Origin: Crotophaga sulcirostris
Lineage: Eukaryota; Chordata; Aves; Cuculiformes; Crotophagidae
Assembly: GCA_013397455.1 (NCBI GenBank)
Contig: VYZB01000239.1
Span: 1,133,354-1,197,353 of the forward strand
Reading direction: 5' to 3'
DNA: 64,000 nucleotides
In this document: positions 1 to 8,806 of the stretch, one piece after another
Layout of the letters: each line of letters begins with the position of its first letter
How positions within the stretch are numbered: the stretch's first letter is position 1
Notes under the pieces: model-generated
The model's database searches: none
What the model was told of the DNA's origin: nothing
What the model saw: the letters and a program-made list of their open reading frames with translations, nothing else
Made by a program: the position numbers and the translations under genes

Positions 1-2122
1 TCACTGACTTTACACTTTGGTCCAAAGCTTTAACTATTCTTTCCTTCATGGTTTGTTTTGAAGTTGTGCTAAATAGTGAGGCAGGTAAGCAAACCTGCAG
101 TTACCAAGATGACTTTCCCTATCCCATACTCCGGGCTCTCAGCAGTTGTTTTAAGTCACAGGGGCACTGCCTCTGCACTACCCTCTCTCCTTGGGTGAGA
201 TTCCACATGCCTTCAGACCCTGAAATGGACTTTGGTTCTATTGCAGTTGTGGTTACTGCTATTTCCATACTCCCATTATCATCCTGTCTTTTCCTTCCTG
301 TAAGCAGAAGTGCTCGTTTTTGAGACAATCCTTGTCAATCCTTAAAGAACTGTGACACCTACCGATAGCACAGTGATCAAACCACATGGAGTAAAGCTAT
401 GGAACTGCTTCCCACATGGCATCCTGGAAACTAAAGGGTCACACGACAATTTCATGGCAAAGAAACTCCCTGTGGGTTGCTCAACACAGAAAAACCACTG
501 CTGAATGAGGAAGTCCTCAAACTGTATGGTGCTGGGTAGACTCAGAAATTATCACGTATGCTTATACTCCTTTCGAGTACTTTTTGCACCCCTGGAGAGA
601 ATATAAAGGAGGACAGATTTACTTATTCTTTTAATGTGACTCCAAATGGCTATTTTCATGTAGCCCAAGTTTTTCCTTGTTTTATTTATAATACTTTTAC
701 ACACCCTTATATCATATTTTAGTTTGCTATTGGTAGCATCAGCTGGCTTCTAGCTTGCCGTAACAAAACAAAGGAAATGCCTTCTGTCCAACATTAAAAA
801 GTGCTGAAGCCACAAAACATCTGAGATGCCCTTAAAAATGTCATTAAAAAACCTAATATATAGAGTTGACACAAGCAGACGTGGCCCCATAACAACGAAG
901 TTCTCAGTCTTTAGGAGAAAAGCACTTTGTCTCCAGTGAAAAAAACCTCAGTAATTAAAAACAAGAAGGACATTCCAGTACACTTCCATTGTACGAAGAC
1001 TGGGATAAAGAATGTCTCTCTTCTGTTTACCTCACACATTACTGTGTCTCTCAACTGTCACAGCAGTCCCAGACTGGGAGCTTATGTAGCATGGATGCCA
1101 CCTTGTGGCACGCAGCCTTTCTCCCTGCAAACAGGGGCACGAAAACGGGTTTGTCTCTTAAAACCACTGAAAAACTCATTAAAACAACAATCTGTTACAT
1201 ACACTTCTCAATAGTAGGTCAGCATTCTAAATAAAACAAACAATCTCAAATCAGTGCCAACTAATGCACTATTCTAGTTAGTATGGGATGGATGAGTTAC
1301 ACATCACCCAGATAATAAATGCTTTTTCTATCTCAGCCCATAATCTTATCCTCTCAGGACAAAATAACCCAAGTTAGGCCTGATCGGTGTCTCCATCCCT
1401 GGAGGTGTTCAAAAAAACATGTAGCTGTGGCACTCTGGGACATGGTTCAGTAGACACAGTGGTGTTGGGCTCATGGCTGGACTGGATGAGCTTAGAGGTC
1501 TTTTCCAACCTTAATGATTCTATGATTGCTCTACCTCTGGCCCAGGCACACGTGGGCTGGGGATCCGATTCGGAAAGTGACTTTTAGAGATAAACAGCTC
1601 TTGCTCTTTCTTTACTCACTAGCGTACAAGGGCTTGCAGTCTATTTTGATTTCACAAATCCCGGTTCTGATCAACAACATGTGATTTCAGTTCCTGCTTG
1701 GAAGAAATACCAGTCCTGGATGCCAGACTGGATAACGCTATCTCGTTCTCACCCTCCAACAGTGTTAAGTGTCTGTATATCCTCATGGTTTGTCTCCTGT
1801 TCAGTATGTGTTTGCTTTGATTTAAGCAAGACTTTTGTATTCAGCTGGAGATCAGATAACTTCAATAAATGCTGTTCTAAATAATATGTTCTAATCATAC
1901 AAGAGCAATTTTGGAAAAGGCTCTAACCTGGTCACGTCCTACAGTTTCATTCTACAAGTGAGCAGCACATCCCATACAAAACACGCTGCCACTCCAACAC
2001 AGATCTGACGGATGTCACAGACCACCGAGATGCAAATTATCACAGGAATCGTCAGTCAAGGATATATAACTTTTTAAATCTAATTAAGCCAAGAAAGTAA
2101 AGTAGAAAACCGTATCACTTAC
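1..2122 (-). other. TK2 intron continuing off the left edge
   Basis: No TK2 exon or other gene was recognised here. The conserved segments expected next in TK2, such as the SEWFDW region, were looked for on the minus strand and not seen. The only repeat recognised is the short CR1 fragment at about 1390-1527; the rest is unremarkable AT-rich sequence. Confidence 0.7.
1390..1527 (+). mobile_element. CR1 LINE 3' fragment
   Basis: It starts near CCATCCCTGGAGGTGTTCAA and runs through GGACTGGATGAGCTTAGAGG to the CR1 terminus ATTCTATGATT. It is a 5'-truncated copy in sense orientation. Confidence 0.9.
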
Positions 2123-2196
2123 CTTCGATACAAGTTTTCTACAAAAATGTATTTTGCACTGTGAATTGATCGCTCCATCATTCTTACCGGGGAAAT
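2123..2196 (-). CDS. TK2: TK2 exon with ERS motif
   Basis: A 74-nt exon encoding [18 protein letters not shown], then VENLYR and two bases (AG) of the next codon. The ERS arginine is part of the conserved catalytic motif of deoxyribonucleoside kinases. Donor GTAAGT is at 2117-2122 and acceptor TATAG is just above 2196. No further TK2 exon was recognised between 1 and 2122. Confidence 0.95.
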
Positions 2197-5100
2197 CTAT
2201 AAAATAAAACCCAACAGTTTACTAGTTTACATTGTTTACAGTTCACTGACTAGTTTACATTTTCCAGCAGGTTTGTTTCTTTTCAAGCTCATATTGCACA
2301 TCATGTCCTTTAGATTAAGAAATACATAACACTTTCAGGTCTTCCAGATCTTGTGATAAATAAATTTACTGGGAGGATGGGAACCACAAAAAAAGAGTAA
2401 TCGTAATCTTGTTTATGGTCACTGCATAATTGAACACCTATATAACTAATCTGTTATTCATATGCAGGATTCAAAGCACTCAACTGAGCAGCTGAAGTAG
2501 GGGGACAAAAAAGCAGCAATCCACTCAGGATTTGCAGTGCAACAGCAATGACTGCTCCCCAAAATGTTGCCACCTCCAGATGCGTTTCTGTGTCAACAGC
2601 ACACATTTAACATCAGAAAAACTCTAACAAGAAAACATCTTTTTAAAGAAATTATTAGAACTGATGAAGTATTGGCCTTAGCCAGTGCTTTGTTTTGGAG
2701 AAGAGAGATTCTCGGACACTCTCTGGCCTGCAGAACCAGACAGCCCTGGCAGAGCTCTTTCCAGCCAGTTATTCTGCACGTTAATGACCACAGAAGCAAC
2801 AATTACTCCAGCAAAGCTCGAATGAAAAATGTCAGCAAAGCCTGAAATGCAGGGCAATCCTCAGGAATTTCTGAATGAGCTTTTTCTGCAACAGAACAAG
2901 GTTTCTATCATCTTGGAAAAACACCTCTTCCAAAAAGCTAATGATTTTATGTGTGGTATCACTATCATACATGATACCTCTTGAAGTTTGCCCCGACACA
3001 AACCCAGAAAACACAATGCAAGAACAACCATTCAGGTAAAAGCATGCTACCTAAGATCTCATCTTGTGACAAGGAAATGGAAGACTTAGCACAGAAGGTA
3101 TTAAAAGGTGTCTGAAGGAAAGGGACATGAACAGATCTTGGTAAAAAGGTAGAATGTGTGAATCAAGACAGAAAAAGAAAAAATATACCATAAAAAGGAT
3201 GCAAAACATCTGAAAAGAAGCAAAAGAAAATGTTAGTGGAAATATTTTGGATAAACACAAGCAGCAATGTCTAAGTTTGTGCTAAACAGCCTGAGCAGTA
3301 GAACGCACACCAACAGCACCTTTAAGATAACCTAGTGTTTGCCAAAGGTTTGAAACAGCTACATTTAGATAGAGACCAATTACAGACAAGGCACTGAGGG
3401 CGATGGTGAAAAGACATGCATGTGCATGTCTAGCTCCTAACAAAGGTGCAAAACAAAGCAAGATTAGTTTGGGGAAGAAAAAGTTTGGAGTAGCAGATGT
3501 TTCACCCCTCCTGGAGCACATGTTGAGCATATCGACAATATCTTTGCATTATAAAAATTCATACTCACTGCAGGAACAAAAAAAGAAAGCAAACAGTGCC
3601 TTAACTTTTGGATACAAGGTTTAAAATATTTATTACTCATGACTGCATCTAACTCTTTTAATTTAAAACACGCTTATTTACCATTGGTCTGGTATGTTGC
3701 TCCAGCATCGTAAGCTGTACATACGTCTGTAACGTTATCCCCCATCTTGATGCATCCTGGTACATTAAGCCCTGGGGTTAGAGATGGAAGAGAGATAATT
3801 GGTTTTGTTAGGTCAAACAGCAAAAAAATTGAAGTTGGGCATTTCATAAGTTTTTGCACAACAACAGAATCGCTACAGGAAGTGCACTAAAACCGCTGAC
3901 ACCGGGGCTGAGAAGAACTAAACGATCATTTGCTCTCCACAGTGCAGCTGTAAGAATTAACAGTCCTGGTCCTCACAGACACTAAATGGAGCACTTGGAA
4001 CACTCGCTGAATGCAATGGGAATTAGTCACTCTGCATCCAGAACACCCAGGACCAAGGCACAACCCATTTTAGACAGTTCAAATATGCTCAGTAATTAAA
4101 GTTATCTACTTCTCTATTTCTGTTCACTGACACACTCTCTGTATACCTAGTCTATCCAGAGATGTGTATAGGGTTCCACTAAGTACGGTCTGGGCCTTGG
4201 AAAAGGTGTCTTTTAACACAGACAACTGTTCTTGCCAAAGGATCCTCAAAGCAGTTCTCAGATCTTCCACTCCTTCCGATTGCTGCAATTCCCCCCTGAC
4301 ACGCACACACAAGCAACAGTCTATCCTGCAAAGCACAGAGAAGATCTGACTTGCAATAAGACATCATTCAGCCTCTGTCTCCTGAAATGACAAGCTTTAA
4401 GTCAGCAGCACGGCTCCAGTCCACAGATTTGACCCCTCCTTTTCTCCCTGCCCAAGATCAGAGTGAGAGAGTATCCTGAGTGCACAGATTGCTGTGGTGA
4501 TATGTGACACAGCCACACATGCCCCAGCTCTTTACTACTAATAAGAAAGTAAAGCATCAGCAGCTTCTAGTAGGGAGAATTTACTTTTCCAGAGGACCTA
4601 TGCTAGCAGTAATGACATCAAATACGCCCCTGGGCATCTGTATCTGGAATGTATCCACTCCGCTGTGCTGACAGCAAATTCCACGTGGGTTTGAGCACAG
4701 ATACAGCCAGCCATCTCAGCCAGCAGTGAGACTGTTGCAGTGGAGGTGATCAAACAAGCAGGGAAGACTGACATCAGAAAGTACTTCAACCAGCCCAGCA
4801 AAAGCCTATCTGGAGATGTGGTCAGAGCCCTGATGTTGTCTCAGAGCACAGCTGTGACAAAGGGAGACACTTGTGGGGAATGGTTCCAAGAACAATGACA
4901 GCATAAAAGATCACAGCCACTCTCCACACCTCACAGGACTGAATTTTCTTATCTTCAGCAGTCAAACAACATTAACTGATCTGATCCACCCCTCACTTTC
5001 TGAGGTAATTCAGAATAAATAATATATAAAGTTGTTCTTCCCATTTTTCAGATAGGCATAAGCAAATTTAGAAACAACTGTCACACTCAGGGCTTACCTT

Positions 5101-7751
5101 TCTGTGAATTTCTTCAGCTCATACTCAATGAAAGACTGATTCCTTGCCAAAACCACATTTTATATGCAATGTTCCTATTTCATGCATGTCTGGATCACAG
5201 CAAAAGATCTTTTGCATCACGGAGTTTTATTTTTTGCTGCATGAGATTATGACCACGCCTTTTCTAACAGTTTTGCTGACTGGTATGAAGCCCTCGTGTG
5301 CCTTTCTAAAAGAACAGTAGTTGCAACTGTAGAATTAATTTCTGCCACTTACCAGGATATTGTGACCACGAACATTCCTCCACTTTGACACTGGTTCTGT
5401 CAAAACCTTGTTAAAAAGAATTACTCTGTTAAACACATTTTAGATTTGAAATACTTAATTTGCCCCTACAAGTCTACAGCTATTTCTAATGAATACTCAT
5501 TCAGTAAGTCAGAGTATTCAGGACTCATACTGGAAATCTCATCCCTCTTCAAAAAACAACAATGAACCCTGTAATACAAAAGGCAATAATGACCGCTGTT
5601 AAAAAATAGAGAAATATCATTATAAAGCATCTTTTTTGCATTTTTAAATGACCAAAAACTGAAACAGTGCATTGATTACCTAATGAGCTTGGACACAATT
5701 TCACTTTTTTGAGTGAAAAGCAGTACCATGTAGGGGAAAGAATGGCTTAGCTGACTACTAATTGCACTTCAATGACCTGCTCATTCCCTGACAAATTAAT
5801 TTCTCAGAGAGTAACATTTGTCAGCAGAGGATCCAAATGCTGTTGTATTAGTTTTCATTTTAGTTTTGTGACCTAACAAACCAAATGGATTGAAAACTTT
5901 TATGAAATCAATCCAAAAAGCTTCTCCCTGGATAGGCAGTTTCACAGGAAACTTCTGTGGGTCAAGCAGGGCCTCAAACTTGTAGACCCAGGCCTACAAG
6001 AATCTGATAAACCTAGGAAGTTAACCAGCTTTGTAAATAGCATTGCACTACGTGCAAAGTAAAGTTTGTCATCCTTTGGGTTCGTAGTTATTGACTCCAT
6101 AGTGATCTTTCCTGTTAAATTACCACACAACATCTAGTAACCCAGCATTTCTAGGAGGAATCCTACACCTTAGCAAATGCGTTCCCAGGTCTGCTGAGAG
6201 AAGTGTTAATATCTGCTGTACACAGAAACAATTGCTCACTGAGGTTTGTGTTTAAAATATAGCGAGCCTGCCCTTCCCCTCATCTTGTCCTAAGCAACAT
6301 TAAATCAAAACCACACCAGTTTAAGAAATCCCCAGAAACAATTCTGACAGATGTTTCATTTTTCAAAAAGCCATCTATTTACTGGGATCTCAGTTACATG
6401 ACATCAGAATTTTCATGTCATTACTTCTTTGTCTTTACTTTGCTTATCACAAGATTTCAGTGAAAAGCGATAGCAAACAGACATGTCTGAACATGTCCAG
6501 CCCATGGGGGCTGCTGTTACTCTACAGAAGTACAAACTTTCACCTATGAGTTTTACTGATGTTTTAGCCTCCACTACTACATTACAGATGATCTAAATCT
6601 CTTTTCTACAATTTGCCTAGTAGCTGGGGGAAGAGGGGGACAAATATGTGCACTAATAAGTGCAGTGGTTCAGAACCTGCTATGCCTTTCTTGTCAGTCT
6701 ACAAAAGGACAACACTTCTAACCTAACTGCCAATTCTGTCAAGACAAGCCACTTCTTCATGATGTAAATAAAGAAATGTACATCCTTACCTCGATGCTGG
6801 TTGTTTGAGCAAAATAATCCAGGCATGTTGTTTTTCCACTTGCGATGTTCCCCTCGATACATATCTGATGAAAAACAGTATCACTTTTAAAACTGCGCTA
6901 TTGCAAACAGAAGTACAAAAATACTCTTCCCACAGCAAGCACACTATTTCCTTACAATGGAAATACAGCTTATGTGACAGGAAGACACTGGGGATCAGTC
7001 TGGATTTGGTGATTCCTCGAAGACCACCACTCTTCCTCTCCCTGACATACGTGTGCCAACTCTCTCTTCCTCAGGCAAGGGGCAGCCTTACTCCAGGTCC
7101 CCACTGCAGTCAGCTACCTGCCTGTGCTTCCATATCCCACTCTCTTCCCACAGCACCCAAGAGTTCCAGAGGGTCCCTACTGGGCCACTGCTCTTCCTCC
7201 CACACCACACTGCCTGCCACAATTCCCCCTCGGAGACTCCAGCTTAGCTTCACCCTAAAATAAATGCCAACTGTAGCAATATCTTCAGTATCTATTAAAG
7301 AGATTGATTAAACCATAAGATGCTTTATTTTTTTATTTTTAGAAACCTGCCCAATTATAATAAACTAAGAGACTTTTGCGTCAGCTGCCTCTATAATTTA
7401 TAACTCAAAGTAATTAGATTTCAAATACAAAAAACCACCACACAGCCAGGATTGTACAGGACACTGCAACACTACACACACCCCACTGGCCCCAGACTGA
7501 AACAACACTGTGCATCTGCACAAACCTGTCATGACTTTAAACCAGGTAAGTACAGGTTTGCACCGACTGAGACCCAGTAAGGGACGCAGTATCCAGACAC
7601 CACTCAGTGAAACATCCACGTCCAGTAGATGACAACACACATACGCTCAGACTGGAATAAAATAAGGGGCTGCATGTTTTGCATAGTTTTCTGAACAAAA
7701 TGCAAATACTTACAACCGTCTTTCTATCATCCTCTTTTAACAGATGTTTAT
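2123..7751 (-). CDS. TK2: TK2, mitochondrial thymidine kinase 2 (partial, five internal exons)
   Basis: Deoxyribonucleoside kinase that phosphorylates thymidine and deoxycytidine in the mitochondrial matrix to supply mtDNA precursors. On the minus strand five exons join in frame: 7751-7714, 6864-6790, 5406-5353, 3771-3682 and 2196-2123. Visible motifs, in order: the ATP-binding P-loop GNIASGKTT, the substrate-side segment LTEPVSKW, the block [11 protein letters not shown] followed by [17 protein letters not shown], and [13 protein letters not shown], which carries the ERS motif of the family. All five exons have GT donors and AG acceptors, and phases are consistent. The 3' exons, including the lid region and C-terminus, are not in the window. 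The exon with the start codon and mitochondrial presequence is also missing and probably lies in the gap at 8463-8731. Position beside CKLF matches the mammalian locus. TK2 is favoured over the related kinases DCK and DGUOK by close motif agreement and by synteny. Confidence 0.94.
2221..2261. repeat. Local 13-bp direct repeat
   Basis: ACTAGTTTACATT occurs at 2221-2233 and again, identically, at 2249-2261 within a TK2 intron. It is probably a small local duplication with no evident function. Confidence 0.6.
3682..3771 (-). CDS. TK2: TK2 exon with YQDASRW
   Basis: A 90-nt, 30-codon exon beginning [11 protein letters not shown] and continuing [19 protein letters not shown]. It matches the helix that follows the substrate pocket in TK2. 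The acceptor CCCCAG and donor GTAAAT are both on the minus strand. A longer open frame covers the same bases in another register and is not the coding frame. Confidence 0.95.
5353..5406 (-). CDS. TK2: TK2 exon with LTEPVSKW
   Basis: A 54-nt, 18-codon exon encoding [18 protein letters not shown]. The glutamate and tryptophan of this segment belong to the deoxyribonucleoside-binding side of the pocket in the dNK family. Donor GTAAGT is at 5347-5352 and the AG acceptor is at 5407-5408. Confidence 0.95.
6790..6864 (-). CDS. TK2: TK2 exon with P-loop
   Basis: A 75-nt, 25-codon exon encoding [18 protein letters not shown] and seven more residues. GNIASGKT is the Walker A motif that binds the ATP phosphates. 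Donor GTAAGG is at 6784-6789 and the CAG acceptor is at 6865-6867. Confidence 0.96.
7714..7751 (-). CDS. TK2: TK2 exon encoding the linker before the P-loop
   Basis: A 38-nt exon read on the minus strand as (x)AT then [12 protein letters not shown]. It is bounded by an AG acceptor (revcomp of 7752-7753) and a GTAAGT donor (7708-7713). It ends in phase 0 and joins ICIEG of the next exon. The charged run resembles the Lys/Glu-rich linker that precedes the P-loop in mammalian TK2. It is short and weakly conserved, so this is the least certain TK2 exon. Confidence 0.75.
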
Positions 7752-8177
7752 CTGGAATGGAAACAAACAGGAGTTACAACCAAGAAGGAGGTCTGCCTAA
7801 CTCCCAGTTATACTGTGTGTCTTCTTGTGAGCCCCTCCACAAAGCTTTTAGGTTCTCTATTGTCTAATGTCAATATTTGCTACATTATCAATCTTTTAAG
7901 TTTTCAGGCAATCGCTGGGTCATGTCTCGGACACGTTGTGGCAGACACTGGCACAGTTTTAGCTCAAGTTCTCCACTGTCCTTGATGCCACAAGGATTCC
8001 AAAGGTGAGCACCCACAGCCCTCCACATTCCCCACACAGTCCCTGCTCCTCAGCTTCCAGCGGGGAAATACTGACTTTTGGGAAGGCCACTCATGGTGTG
8101 GTGCCCACCAGCCAAACAGGTCTCACTCCTAAGTCGAGTAAGGATGGAGATTTTAGGACAAGCGATTTAGGTGCCTC

Positions 8178-8462
8178 ACACAGAATGGTTTGGGTTGGAA
8201 GCAACCTCAAAGCCCATCCAGTTCCACCCCACTGCCATGGGCAGGGACACTGGATCAGGGGGCTCAGAGCCCCAACCAACCTGGCCTTGAACACCTCCAG
8301 GGATGGGGCAGCCACCACTTCGCTGCGCAGCCTGGGCCAGGGCCTCCCCACCTTCACAGCAAAACATTTCTTCCCAACGTCTCATCTCAGTCTCCCTGCT
8401 TTCCGCTAAAAACCGTTCCCTCTCATCCCATCCCCACGCTCCCTGACCACGAGCTCCTCCCC
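8178..8462 (-). mobile_element. CR1 LINE fragment abutting the assembly gap
   Basis: Read on the plus strand it begins CACAGAATGGTTTGGGTTGG, the reverse complement of a CR1 3' end. It continues through CCATCCAGTTCCA and ACACCTCCAGGGATGGGGCA and is cut by the gap. Confidence 0.93.
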
Positions 8463-8731
8463 NNNNNNNNNNNNNNNNNNNNNNNNNNNNNNNNNNNNNN
8501 NNNNNNNNNNNNNNNNNNNNNNNNNNNNNNNNNNNNNNNNNNNNNNNNNNNNNNNNNNNNNNNNNNNNNNNNNNNNNNNNNNNNNNNNNNNNNNNNNNNN
8601 NNNNNNNNNNNNNNNNNNNNNNNNNNNNNNNNNNNNNNNNNNNNNNNNNNNNNNNNNNNNNNNNNNNNNNNNNNNNNNNNNNNNNNNNNNNNNNNNNNNN
8701 NNNNNNNNNNNNNNNNNNNNNNNNNNNNNNN
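8463..8731. other. Assembly gap (269 N)
   Basis: A run of N between a CR1 copy and the GC-rich CKLF first exon. It likely hides the TK2 first exon and the TK2/CKLF promoter. Confidence 0.99.
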
Positions 8732-8737
8732 GCCGCA

Positions 8738-8806
8738 ATGGCGGGGCCGGAGCTGGACCGCGCCTTCCCTCGCTCCCCGCGCGGCGCCCTCAAGGTGGCC
8801 CGCACG
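8738..8806 (+). CDS. CKLF: CKLF exon 1 (start codon)
   Basis: Encodes 23 residues from MAGPELDRAF to KVART, then donor GTAGGG. The first in-frame ATG after the gap was chosen; an upstream start inside the gap cannot be excluded. Confidence 0.82.

Larger units (their letters stand above)
2197..7713 (-). other. TK2 introns between recognised exons
   Basis: The four introns are 2197-3681, 3772-5352, 5407-6789 and 6865-7713. They hold no recognisable gene and no clear CR1 copy. A pyrimidine-rich stretch occupies roughly 7020-7250. A small direct repeat lies at 2221-2261. Confidence 0.7.
7752..8737. promoter_or_regulatory. TK2-CKLF shared upstream region, partly unsequenced
   Basis: Between the first visible TK2 exon (minus) and the CKLF start codon (plus) lie about 430 bp of intronic sequence, a CR1 fragment at 8178-8462 and an assembly gap at 8463-8731. 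Sequence right of the gap is extremely GC-rich. The head-to-head arrangement is conserved with human, so a bidirectional CpG-island promoter and TK2 exon 1 are inferred to lie in the gap. No promoter motif can be read directly. Confidence 0.55.

Noticed and set aside
3674..3859. Minus-strand frame that looks like a novel peptide containing KMGDNVTDV
   Set aside because: This is TK2 exon 3682-3771 read in the wrong register; the true frame gives YQDASRWG.
8176..8805. Long frames on both strands across 8176-9193
   Set aside because: They are open only because N bases contain no stops, and they include CR1 sequence and GC-rich shadow frames of CKLF.
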